64,000 bases of DNA from Trichococcus sp. K1Tr (GTDB taxonomy: Bacteria; Bacillota; Bacilli; Lactobacillales; Aerococcaceae), in contig NZ_JAQMHR010000004.1 of the NCBI RefSeq assembly GCF_028309625.1, forward strand, positions 62,001-126,000, given 5' to 3'. A program made the translations under genes and the position numbers. The notes beneath the pieces were generated by a model. The model made no database searches. It saw only the letters and a program-made list of their open reading frames with translations, and was not told the origin of the DNA. Position 1 is the stretch's first letter, and every line of letters begins with the position of its first letter. This document shows, in pieces, positions 28,490-37,109 of this stretch.

Positions 28490-30059
28490 ATTTATCCTCT
28501 CCCCAATGTATTTTCCCAATTTCTGAAAGATCTAAAGCACACATACGCAGCATAGATTCTTCGAGAGAGATATAAGGTTTGTCTGATTCTTTTGAAGTAT
28601 GCCCAAGAATATCTGTTACGACCTGATGAGGAACCTTAGCTGAAAGTAAACGATGAGTTAGTGTATAACGAAATAGATGCAAACCTTTGGTTTTGCCATT
28701 TACTGGTTGGATTTTTAATTTATTCAGGAGTTTTGAACAAAAAGGATAAGCAGATGAGATTTTATTGTAGGGAGCTTGCTTTCTTAAAAAGATGTAGGGG
28801 TAATCTATACGCGGATGGCGTTCATGTAAGATGTATTCCATGAGGGCATTACCGATCTCAGGTAATAGGGGAAAAATGATTGATTCACCAGTCTTTTGCT
28901 GGACTACATACAGTTTTTCCTTATTCCAATCAATGCTTTGAAGGGTTAAGTTGCAGACGTCTGAGTCCCTTAGGCCGAAACGTAGAGCGAGTAATATTAT
29001 GGCTTTGGTTCGCATGGATTCCTGCTCTAGTTGCTCAATCAAGCGCCGCTCATCTTCTACAGACAGATAGGCTGAGACATTGCCTTTTTGAATAAATCTG
29101 CTCATGATAACATTTGAAAGATTATAATCGGTAACGTTGTTCTCAAACAAAAAGGTTAAGAGGCTTCTTAATATCGGCAATATAGTGGCCATACTTCTTT
29201 TATTGCAGATGGTTGAAAATGACGCGATGATCAATTGGGTTTCTTCATAAGATAATCCGGCTAATTCTTCAATTGTTTGTATTTCTGCCAATGATAAGGT
29301 TTTACGGAAAACATAGTCGTACAGATTAATTGTAGCTTTACTAAGGTTTTTTTCACTTAATGTGTTGATATAAATGGTGCGGAGTTCTTCTAAATCGTGA
29401 TCCGTAAAAGACAAATTTTGTTGAATAGGTTTCCAGTTAAATGTACCTGTGTCAGCGACTTCCAAAAGAACATGTGCAGCCTTTCTGTTCATTTTCCATT
29501 TCCACTCATTCATTAAGCATTTACTTCGTAATCCATTTATTTCAGAAATATACTGTTGTAATACTTCGCTGGCATAGATGCCTGCGTTTTGTTTATTAAA
29601 ATAGTCGCGTATATCTAGCCAAGAGTGTTTATATTGTCCTATTGTAGATGATGATAATTTCAAGCCCCTCATTTCTAATTCAGACTTTATAATCAAGTGA
29701 TCGATTGTAATCTGAATTGATATGGGGTAGCTCACATCTTTGAAAAAATCCTTCGTTTCATCTTCCGTCGGAAGAGAGCTTCTGTTAAATGGATTTCCGC
29801 GCTCATCTTTGGCATGAGTGCCGGCATAATAATCTACTAATTTAACGCATTGCCTATGTCTCGAACTTCTTTCCTTGGAATTTCTGTCATCTTCAATAAA
29901 AGCATCATAAAGTTTCTGGCATGGAACAGTGATATTCATTTTAGATGCCATTTGCGATAATTGGTTGCAATAAAAATGTAGCGACTCGAAAGATGAAGAT
30001 GCAAGTTGAGGTTTTCTCTCTGTCAAAACAACGCTGATTATTTCTTCCAGTTTTTCCAT
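28482..30059 (-). CDS. RIT tyrosine recombinase, first gene (long type)
   Basis: A 525-residue tyrosine recombinase, first of the trio, with a long N-terminal region of about 230 residues before the core-binding domain. Catalytic part: LALRFGLRDSDVCNL, GLHLFRYTLTHRLL (HxxRY instead of HxxRH) and ILGHTSKESDKPYISL. The start follows GAGGAGGACTAGAG. The second box has Tyr where many integrases have His, a natural variant in some families. The gene is intact, so the element may still be mobile. Confidence 0.9.
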   Translation of the reverse strand: MEKLEEIISVVLTERKPQLASSSFESLHFYCNQLSQMASKMNITVPCQKLYDAFIEDDRNSKERSSRHRQCVKLVDYYAGTHAKDERGNPFNRSSLPTEDETKDFFKDVSYPISIQITIDHLIIKSELEMRGLKLSSSTIGQYKHSWLDIRDYFNKQNAGIYASEVLQQYISEINGLRSKCLMNEWKWKMNRKAAHVLLEVADTGTFNWKPIQQNLSFTDHDLEELRTIYINTLSEKNLSKATINLYDYVFRKTLSLAEIQTIEELAGLSYEETQLIIASFSTICNKRSMATILPILRSLLTFLFENNVTDYNLSNVIMSRFIQKGNVSAYLSVEDERRLIEQLEQESMRTKAIILLALRFGLRDSDVCNLTLQSIDWNKEKLYVVQQKTGESIIFPLLPEIGNALMEYILHERHPRIDYPYIFLRKQAPYNKISSAYPFCSKLLNKLKIQPVNGKTKGLHLFRYTLTHRLLSAKVPHQVVTDILGHTSKESDKPYISLEESMLRMCALDLSEIGKIHWGEDKFE

Positions 30060-30099
30060 CTCTAGTCCTCCTCATACTATAATCGATCAGTCAAAGAAT

Positions 30100-30231
30100 A
30101 CCACCAATGGAAAATATTATCTTCAAAAAAGCCACAGGCATCTCTAGTGAAAGAGCTTGTCCTATGGCTTTTTGAAGATAATCTGAGTTTGAGGATAATC
30201 CTTGTTATATTCAATTGAAAATAACAAGGAT
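30100..30231. repeat. RIT right end with an extra palindrome
   Basis: Hairpin AAAAAAGCCACAGG...CCTATGGCTTTTTG, then GATTATCTTC-type repeats in inverse order ending GAGGATAATCC (30191-30201). Unlike the left end, a 30-bp near-palindrome CCTTGTTAT-N12-ATAACAAGG (30200-30229) sits between the inverted repeat and the junction. Confidence 0.78.
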
Positions 30232-31026
30232 AAAGCTAGTGTTGAAGGCAGTGTTGGTGTTATCTCTACTTGGATTATAGCTGCCTTACGCAATACTCAT
30301 TGTTTTACGATTGAAGATTTAAATCATGAAATCCGAAAGAAGCTACAAGAATTTAATGAACGACCGTTCACTAAGAAACCAGGATCCAGAATCAGTGCCT
30401 TCGAGGAAGAAGAAAAATTCGCACTTAACCCTCTTCCACTGGCACCTTATAAGATGTCTGTCTGGAAAAAAGCAAAGGTTCAACTAAACTACCACGTCTC
30501 GGTTGAAAGCATGTTTTATTCCGTCCCATACGAATACATTCAACAAAATATAGATATCAGGATGACAGAGAATCTAATTGAACTATATTTTAATTCTATG
30601 CGAATCGCAACACATAAACGTCTACACGGGAAATTTGGACAGTACTCGACCGTAAGAGACCACATGCCTGATAACCACAAAATGTACGTTGATCATACCC
30701 CAGAATCGTCCATAGAATGGGGTGAAACCGTCGGTTCTTCAACAGTCAAGGTTGTTCAATACCTTTTGGATCATTATCAAAATGAAAAACAAGCGTTAAA
30801 GTCCATCATGTCTCTAAAGAGCTTTGGTAAAAAATATTCAAAAGAGGAAATAGAATCGGCCTGTTCCACAGCGTTAAATTTAGCTTCTTCGCCTTCTGTT
30901 AAAAGTATCCAGACCATTCTAAAGAACAATAAGCAGAAGAATGCAACCAACCAATCAAATACTGAATCTACTAGCACGCAGACGCACGGATTCACTCGTG
31001 GCGCGTCCTATTTTGGAGGGAAATAA
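30226..31026 (+). pseudogene. istA: IS21 transposase IstA, C-terminal fragment
   Basis: The distal half of IstA, opening KDKASVEGSVGVISTWIIAAL with the catalytic Glu of the DDE triad, then an rRNA-like basic C-terminal part ending GFTRGASYFGGK. A frame starting at TTG 30202 inside the RIT end runs into it, but that product would lack both catalytic Asp residues. istB starts 4 bp after its stop. Confidence 0.88.
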
Positions 31027-31029
31027 TAT

Positions 31030-31779
31030 ATGTTAAATGAGCAAACATCAGCTAAGTTAGCTGAATTAAAACTTTCAGGAATGCTTGAATCCTATCATGA
31101 GCAGATGACCAATAAAGATTATCAATCAATGAGCTTTGAAGATCGCTTCAACCTTATGGTTGATTTGGAGTATTCTCGACGAAAAAATAACAAACTACAA
31201 CGGCTGATTAAAGCAGCAAACTTTAGAAATTCGACTGCCAGCATTGAAGATATCGAATATCATACGGACCGTAATCTAGATAAAAACCTTATCTTAAAAC
31301 TAGCCAGTGGAATCTACCTGGAGGATCATCATAACCTCATTTTGATGGGTGCTTCGGGGAATGGGAAAACGTATATCGCCAACGCCTTTGGAATGCAGGC
31401 CTGCCGGCAACACTACAATGTGAAATACATCCGCCTCCCTGAATTACTAGATGAATTAACCATCTCTAAGAATCAAGCAGACGGCAGCTTCAGAAAAATA
31501 ATCAATAAATATAAAAAAGTTCAGCTACTCATCATCGATGAATGGCTGTTAACAGATCTTTCGTTAGAAAATTCGACCTTCCTGTTGGAAATAATCGAAT
31601 CCCGGCTTAAAACAGCATCAACCATTTTCTGTTCACAGTTCCATCCAGAAGGATGGCACGCAAAACTAGGAAATCCACAAATCGCTGATGCCATTTTAGA
31701 TAGGATTATCCATGATTCTTATCAAATTCTCGTGGATGGAAAAGTTTCTATGCGTGAACGCCATGGTATCCACAACTAG
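31030..31779 (+). CDS. istB: IS21 transposition helper ATPase IstB
   Basis: A 249-residue AAA+ ATPase that assists IstA in target capture. It has the N-terminal IstB region (KLAELKLSGMLESYHEQM), Walker A LMGASGNGKTYIA (about 107-119), Walker B VQLLIIDEWLL (about 157-167) and the C-terminal conserved ILDRIIHDSYQI. It is intact, although its partner istA is split, so transposition of the IS should be blocked unless the inner element leaves. Confidence 0.95.
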   Translation: MLNEQTSAKLAELKLSGMLESYHEQMTNKDYQSMSFEDRFNLMVDLEYSRRKNNKLQRLIKAANFRNSTASIEDIEYHTDRNLDKNLILKLASGIYLEDHHNLILMGASGNGKTYIANAFGMQACRQHYNVKYIRLPELLDELTISKNQADGSFRKIINKYKKVQLLIIDEWLLTDLSLENSTFLLEIIESRLKTASTIFCSQFHPEGWHAKLGNPQIADAILDRIIHDSYQILVDGKVSMRERHGIHN

Positions 31780-31807
31780 TTTTCAAATAAAAGGAGGTTC
31801 AAAGAAT

Positions 31808-32116
31808 ATGAGTTATGATGATGAAACTGAAGATTATTATGAAATGTTAGACAAGCAATTTGAGGAGGATGAACTTATTTCCTTCATAGTAGCCTTATTT
31901 GAATATTCTACTGAATTGGAAGAACAGGTCGTCGCACTAAGACGTACAGTAAATGAATTATCGAATAAAGAACGTCTCCCGTTTCCTGATTTAGAGGGAG
32001 ATATCTATCAAGTGTTTGATGATTTTTCAGCATACAGAAAGTACCAAACCCTTATCGAAGAACGTATTGGATGGAATAAAAATCACCCTATTTCGGAGAC
32101 AATGAAATGGCTATAG
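31808..32116 (+). CDS. small acidic protein of the IS21 element
   Basis: A 102-residue acidic protein starting at ATG 31808 after AAAGGAGG, 28 bp downstream of istB. It is Glu/Asp/Tyr-rich with a probable coiled-coil stretch (LEEQVVALRRTVNELSNKER). Some IS21-family members carry such a third gene; no function is known to me. A terminator follows at 32174. Confidence 0.65.
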   Translation: MSYDDETEDYYEMLDKQFEEDELISFIVALFEYSTELEEQVVALRRTVNELSNKERLPFPDLEGDIYQVFDDFSAYRKYQTLIEERIGWNKNHPISETMKWL

Positions 32117-32173
32117 TAACTCCACTCATGATGTCGTCTAAGTTTTGTAGGTAGAAATTGATCAGAGATCAAT

Positions 32174-32209
32174 AAAGAGTCGCTCCTGAATCATATGGAG
32201 TGGCTCTTT
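32174..32209 (+). terminator. terminator at the right end of IS21
   Basis: AAAGAGTCGCTCC pairs with GGAGTGGCTCTTT with an eight- to ten-base loop. It would stop transcription leaving the IS toward the activator fragment. Confidence 0.7.
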
Positions 32210-32250
32210 GTTGACCTTAAGGTCATTATTTGTTGTTTGCGCCATTTGAA

Positions 32251-32340
32251 GTGGTAAACGCTTTGCATTTACTGGTACAATTCTATGCACTTACTGGTAA
32301 AAATTAATGCATTAGTGGTACATTTTCAATGCTGTATTCA
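32251..32340. repeat. IS21 right terminal inverted repeat region
   Basis: The inverse complement reads TGAATACAGCATTGAAAATG, then GTACCACTAATGC, TTTTTACCAG, GTACCAGTAAATGC and GTTTACCAC, matching the left end block for block. Confidence 0.88.
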
Positions 32341-34815
32341 ATCGAGCAAGGGAAAGCGGCCATCCTGTATCCAGGGGACGGTATGCATATGCTGTTGCTG
32401 GGCGAAACCGGCGTCGGCAAGTCTTTGTTTGCCGATTTGCTGCACAAATACGGCATCCAATCGGGGAAGTTGGCGGATTCGTCCCCCTTCATCCAGTTCA
32501 ATTGCGCCGATTATGCCCATAACCCGCAGTTGTTGATGAGCCAGCTTTTTGGCCATGCAAAAGGGGCTTATACGGGTGCGGAAACAAATAAGACGGGGCT
32601 TCTCGAGAAGGCGAACGGAGGCATCCTTTTTTTGGATGAAATCCACCGCTTGCCGATCGAAGGGCAGGAGATGCTGTTCACCTACATCGACCGCGGTGTT
32701 TTCCGGCCGCTCGGTGAATCCGAAAAGGATCACCATGCCAATGTTCTGATAATCGGAGCGACGACCGAAAAGAAGGACACGCTTCTTAAGACATTCATCC
32801 GCAGACTGCCGATCATCATCGATCTGCCGAGTTTGAGGGAAAGGTCGATCGAGGAACGCCATCAGCTGTTCGATGCGTTCGTTCAGCAGGAAGTCAATCA
32901 ATTGGGAGTGCCGATGTATTTCAGCAAAAATGCGCTGAAAGCCTTTTTGCATTACAAATGCGAATTGAATATCGGGCAATTCAAAGCGGATATCCGGATC
33001 GCTTTCGCGAAAAGTTATGCCCGTTTCTTGGCAGTCAAAGAAAATTATCTGAAAGTCAGCAGCAAAGATCTGCCGGATTATATCCGGGCGGGTCTGCTCA
33101 GCAATGCGGACCACCGTCAGATGTGGTCGAAATACGAAGGGACGAACCGACAGGCAATCCAATATCTTCCCTCCGACAATACCATTCCGGAAGTGAACAG
33201 CGAGCCGAGCGAAAGCACCATTTATCGGGAAATGAATACACGCTACCGGGAATTGGAGCAGAAAAAAGCCAGTGCGGATGAGATCCAAAAAGCGATGGAG
33301 CACGATCTGAAGACTTACTTCAAGTTGACTGGAGAAAAGGAACAACGCTTCTGCAACAAGGAAAATCTGATTGCGCTTGTGCCTGACAATATCATCAAGG
33401 AACTGGAAAAAATCCTCCGCCATGTCACGATCAAGACCGGCAAAGTGATGAGCGATAAGGTGTTCCAGATGATGGCGATCCATATCTACAACCTTGTGAA
33501 GCGAAGCCAACAGGATCATGTGCTGAAAAACGACATGCATGAAGCGATCATCGATAAGTATCCGGAGATGTACGGCGTTGCGAAAGAATGCATGGCCATT
33601 TTGGAAGCGGATCTGGGTGTGCGTATTCCGGAAGAGGAAGCGAGCTACTTTATCATGTTCCTGACCCACGATGAAATGGATGCATTCGAAAGATTGGCGA
33701 AAGTGCAGGTCATCGTGATTGCGCACGGATCAGGGATTGCGTCGGCGCTTTGCGACACAGCGAATCAACTCCTGAACCATGAGGGAGCCATCGGGATCAA
33801 TGCGCGCTTGGATGAGGAGCCCCGGCAAGTTTTCGAAAGACTGGTCCGTTACATCAAAAACCATCAGATTTCGGATGACATCCTGCTGCTGGTGGATATG
33901 GGGAGTCTGACGACTTTTGCTGGGGAATTGGAAAAACTGTTCCCCTTGAAGGCGAAGTCCATCCCATTGGTTAGCACCATGCATGTCCTCGAAGCCAGCA
34001 GAAAAGCGATGATCGGCTGCAGTCTGCGTGAGGTTTATGTCGAAACCCTGAAGGTGAACGACTATATGGCCATTTATCAGGACAGGAAAGAAGTGGAGCA
34101 GGTGCAGAAGCCGAAAGTGCGGCCGCAAGCCACCGATTCGTTCCATTTCAGACCGTTGGCGATCATTTCGATCTGCCTGACCGGCGAGGGGACGGCCGTA
34201 ACGATCCGGGACATCATCCGCAAGGAAATTTCCTTTGATGAGAAGGAAATCACGATTGTGCCGATCAACCTGGTCGGCAAGGAGAGCATTTATGCGCGCC
34301 TTCAGGAATTGACGAAGGAATACGAGATTATTTGTGTCATCAGCACCTTTGCGATCAAAACGGAGTATCCGACCTTTGAACTGTACACGGTCATGAACCG
34401 GGCGGGATTGCAACGGATTCAGGACTGCATCGACGAAATCTATACGTATCGTTCGATTAAGGAAACGATCCTGAAGTATTACGACATGCCCGAAATAGAG
34501 GAGCTGCTGTCCAGCATTTATCGCTTCAATGATGAAGTGAATGAAATGATGAGCCCTTCCCTGTTCGTGAGCGATAAGATTGGCCTTTCTTTCCATATCA
34601 TCGGCATGCTGCGAAAAATCAAGCGCCAGGAACAGATCCCGCATTTTGAAAAAGGCATGGTTTCCTTTCCGCAGGACAAATACATCGTTCCGAAAATCAA
34701 GAATCTTTTCCTGGATTATTTCCGGGAGCATCTGGAGATGATCAACGAAGACATGCTGAACCATGTCGCCTACGCTTATCTGGCCCGAAGTGTGTCCTAT
34801 ATAGCGAACAGCTGA
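32341..34815 (+). pseudogene. LevR-type sigma-54 activator, C-terminal fragment
   Basis: The remaining ~823 codons of the activator, opening IEQGKAAILYPGDGMHMLLL. The AAA+ domain has Walker A LLGETGVGKSLFAD and FLDEIHRLP, with the sigma-54 contact loop GAKGAYTGA-like segment AKGAYTGAETNK. Two PTS regulation domains and EIIA/EIIB-like modules follow (VIVIAHGSGIASA at about residue 560 of the whole protein), then a conserved C-terminal PRD. It lacks the helix-turn-helix. A spurious ATG at 32329 in the IS end continues into the frame, so a headless protein could be made if transcribed. Confidence 0.85.
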
Positions 34816-34838
34816 CACACAACTTCATAATTTAAAAA

Positions 34839-34871
34839 AATCTGTGTCGTTTTGGCGACACAGATTTTTTT
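34839..34871 (+). terminator. terminator between activator and PTS operon
   Basis: AATCTGTGTCG-TTTTGG-CGACACAGATT followed by a T-run. Confidence 0.92.
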
Positions 34872-34901
34872 GTTGCGCGATACGGTGCGCTTCATGTGTG
34901 T

Positions 34902-34917
34902 TGGCACGGTTTTTGCA
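34902..34917 (+). promoter_or_regulatory. sigma-54 (-24/-12) promoter of the PTS operon
   Basis: TTGGCACGGTTTTTGCAT (34901-34918) matches the RpoN consensus TGGCAC-N5-TTGCA exactly, 40 bp before the IIA start. RpoN promoters cannot open without an AAA+ activator; the adjacent activator gene is disrupted. Confidence 0.93.
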
Positions 34918-34956
34918 TATCTATAAATGAAAGGATAAAGGACAGGAGGGATTCAT

Positions 34957-35304
34957 TTGGAAGACGAGGAGAAAATCATCATGCAGCTGATCATCCATGG
35001 GGGAGATGCCCGCGCGTACAGCATGAAAGCCATCCAAGCTGCCGAAAAGGGCGAGTTTATGGAAGCCGACAAACTGATGGGGGAGGCAAGGACTTCCTTG
35101 AACAAGGCGCATGACCTGCAGACTACGATCATCCAAGAAGAAATCAGAGGAAAACCGACCAACACTACGCTTCTGATGGTCCACGCACAGGATCATGTGA
35201 TGAATGCCATGACCGTGAGGGATCTGGCGCAGCACCTGATCCAACTGAGGGAAGAAGTCCATTTGTTCCATACACAAAAAGTGAGCCAGGAGGAGATTGC
35301 ATGA
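34957..35304 (+). CDS. PTS lactose/cellobiose-family IIA component
   Basis: A 115-residue cytoplasmic phosphocarrier that takes phosphate from HPr and passes it to IIB. It has the all-helical IIA-Lac fold: IIHGGDARAYSMKAIQAAEK at the N-terminus and the phospho-His in LLMVHAQDHVMNAM (about residue 75-80). Start TTG 34957 after ACAGGAGGG. It overlaps IIB by 4 bp. The family includes transporters for cellobiose, chitobiose and lactose; the substrate cannot be told from sequence, but the locus suggests a beta-glucoside. Confidence 0.93.
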   Translation: MEDEEKIIMQLIIHGGDARAYSMKAIQAAEKGEFMEADKLMGEARTSLNKAHDLQTTIIQEEIRGKPTNTTLLMVHAQDHVMNAMTVRDLAQHLIQLREEVHLFHTQKVSQEEIA

Positions 35305-35609
35305 CACTTTCGATTATGTTGGCCTGTGCGGGAGGTTTCTCGACCAGCATGTTGGTTGAACGGATGAAGGATGCGGCAAAAGAAAGAGGGATGGAGGTTA
35401 ATATCGATGCAACGGCGGAGGGAAAAGTGGATAAACTGATCCAGAATATCGACATTCTCCTGCTGGGCCCGCAAGTCGGTTATATGGAGGAAAGCTTCAA
35501 AAAGAAATACAGTGGCCATCCGGTCGCGATCGCAACGATTCCATCGATGGATTACGGCATGATGAACGGCAAAAAAGTATTGGCGGATGCTTTGAGTTTA
35601 TTAAATTAA
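35301..35609 (+). CDS. PTS lactose/cellobiose-family IIB component
   Basis: A 102-residue IIB with the phosphorylated Cys in MLACAGGFSTSMLVERM close to the N-terminus and the family segment ILLLGPQVGYMEESFKKK. It receives phosphate from IIA and donates it to the incoming sugar at IIC. It is translationally coupled to IIA (ATGA overlap) and is 16 bp upstream of IIC. Confidence 0.94.
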   Translation: MTLSIMLACAGGFSTSMLVERMKDAAKERGMEVNIDATAEGKVDKLIQNIDILLLGPQVGYMEESFKKKYSGHPVAIATIPSMDYGMMNGKKVLADALSLLN

Positions 35610-35625
35610 TAGGGGGCTGAAAAGA

Positions 35626-36930
35626 ATGGCTGATTTTTCAAATGTGCAAATGAGTTTACAACGTGGTGCGGGTGCGATCCAAAACAACAAATACATCAGT
35701 GCCATCACGAATGGTCTGATGTCGGCGATGCCGATCACGATCGTGGGTGCCATGGGGAGTCTCGTGAACAGTTTCCCGGTTCAAGGGTACCAGGATTTTT
35801 TGGTCAATACCGGATTGAAAGCGATTACGGTCATTCCTTCCGAAATCACGACCAACCTTTTGGCCATCTATGTTGTTTATTTGATCGCTGCGAAATTTGC
35901 CGAGTCCTATGACATCGACGGTACGCCGGCAGGGATGCTTGCCTTAATGAGCTTTCTAATCGTTACACCTTTCAATTATTCCGAAGCGAACACATTGGCC
36001 TCGCTGCCCGCTACCTGGATGGGCGCACCGGGACTGTTTACTGCCTTTCTTGTCGCGTTATTGTCCGCGAAAGTTTATACCATTTTTAAAATTAAAGGCT
36101 GGGTCATCAAGATGCCTGACGGCGTACCGCCTACCGTATCCAAATCATTCTCCGGTCTGGTGCCTGGCTTGGTGCTGGCAGTCCTTGCAATGGTCATCCG
36201 CTACGTGATGACATTGACTGCCTATGCCGATATCCATTCGTTCATCTTTTCAGTAGTGGCTGCACCATTGACCAAACTGGGCGGAAGCTTCACGGCACTG
36301 TTGGTTGCGATGTTTGCGGCACAGATTTTGTGGTTGGTCGGTGTACACGGCGCAATGGTCGTCTACAGTGTATTCATGCCGATCTGGACACCGCTGGGTA
36401 CCGAAAACTTGGCAGCGTACAACGCTGGCCTGGAAATCCCGAATATCGTTTCCGGAAGCATGTTCGGGATGGTCGTATTCATGGGTTCAGGCGCTACCTT
36501 AGGTTTGGCGATGGCGATGCTGCGGGCAAGATCGGAGCAATACCGTGTTCTCGGCAAATTGAGCTTGATACCGAACATCTGCGGCATCAATGAACCAATC
36601 ATCTTCGGGATGCCGATCATCATGAACTTCACTTTGGCTATCCCATTCATCCTTGTGCCTTTGATCATCGCAGTTACTTCCTATCTTGGCATGCTGACAG
36701 GCATCCTGCCTTACCTGCCGGGTATCGCGGTACCGCTGGGTGTTCCGGTCATCATCAACGGATTGATGGCAGGTGGCTGGAGATGGGCTATCTATCAAGC
36801 ACTTATGATCGCTGTGAGCTATTTCGTCTATCTGCCGTTCTTCAAGGTCATGGATAAAGCCGCTTATAAGCAAGAAGTGGAAGCACAACAGCAAACGGAA
36901 GCAACTGAATTGGACAACGCTTTAGTCTGA
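35626..36930 (+). CDS. PTS lactose/cellobiose-family IIC permease
   Basis: A 434-residue integral membrane permease with about 8-10 hydrophobic helices. The segment PNICGINEPIIFGMPIIMN (about 322-340) is the EIIC-Lac substrate-site signature. The N-terminus QRGAGAIQNNKYISAI is family-typical. It starts with ATG after AGGGGGCTGA. The reading frame is intact. Immediately after its stop lies the scrap of a family 1 glycosidase, the enzyme that would normally split the imported phospho-disaccharide. Confidence 0.94.
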   Translation: MADFSNVQMSLQRGAGAIQNNKYISAITNGLMSAMPITIVGAMGSLVNSFPVQGYQDFLVNTGLKAITVIPSEITTNLLAIYVVYLIAAKFAESYDIDGTPAGMLALMSFLIVTPFNYSEANTLASLPATWMGAPGLFTAFLVALLSAKVYTIFKIKGWVIKMPDGVPPTVSKSFSGLVPGLVLAVLAMVIRYVMTLTAYADIHSFIFSVVAAPLTKLGGSFTALLVAMFAAQILWLVGVHGAMVVYSVFMPIWTPLGTENLAAYNAGLEIPNIVSGSMFGMVVFMGSGATLGLAMAMLRARSEQYRVLGKLSLIPNICGINEPIIFGMPIIMNFTLAIPFILVPLIIAVTSYLGMLTGILPYLPGIAVPLGVPVIINGLMAGGWRWAIYQALMIAVSYFVYLPFFKVMDKAAYKQEVEAQQQTEATELDNALV

Positions 36931-37036
36931 TAAGCGAAAGATACTGGGGAAACAAGATGATAAGAAACGCAGCAAAAAAGATTCGTTCCACTGGTACAAG
37001 AAGATCATCGCTTCAAACGGGGCCGATCTGGACTGA
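36926..37036 (+). pseudogene. C-terminal remnant of a family 1 glycosidase (6-phospho-beta-glucosidase)
   Basis: In the frame ending at the TGA of 37034-37036, about 36 codons read ...KKDSFHWYKKIIASNGADLD, the conserved C-terminal tail of GH1 6-phospho-beta-glucosidases (K-x-SFxWYKKVIxSNG). The rest of the gene, about 440 codons, is absent. It overlaps the last codon of IIC and sits where a phospho-beta-glucosidase usually follows such a PTS. Confidence 0.7.
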
Positions 37037-37109
37037 ATACCTGGAGCGGATGCACTGTTTTCTGTAAGTCTTCAATGAAAAAACATAAATAGATCGGGAG
37101 GAAAAAAAT

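Larger units (their letters stand above)
26410..30231 (-). mobile_element. RIT element (three tyrosine recombinases) inserted in istA
   Basis: Removing 26410-30231 joins PKD to KASVEGSVG and restores a 513-codon istA, so the boundaries are set by reading frame and by the duplicated AAGGAT. It contains three overlapping tyrosine recombinase genes on the minus strand and nothing else, the hallmark of recombinase-in-trio elements. Ends are inverted repeats of about 41 bp (26406-26446 and 30161-30201), followed inwards by hairpins with a shared GCCACAG/CTGTGGC-type stem. A Tn554-like relative is an alternative, but Tn554's third protein is not a tyrosine recombinase. Confidence 0.88.
25502..32340 (+). 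mobile_element. IS21-family insertion sequence, itself interrupted by a RIT element
   Basis: The element starts TGATTACGG and ends TGTATTCA (TG...CA). Terminal regions of about 90 bp are inverted and contain repeated GTACCAC/TTTACCA blocks, and a 6-bp target duplication ATCGAG flanks it. It carries istA (split), istB and a third small gene. Without the nested 3.8 kb insert it is about 3.0 kb. Insertion cut a sigma-54 activator gene in frame-preserving fashion. Confidence 0.93.

Noticed and set aside
26410-30231. Tn554-like transposon
   Set aside because: All three genes carry complete tyrosine recombinase catalytic motifs; Tn554 has two plus a small accessory protein and usually resistance cargo.
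32338-33726. Long minus-strand frame opposite the activator fragment
   Set aside because: Antisense shadow of a GC-richer coding region; the sense strand has clear AAA+ motifs.
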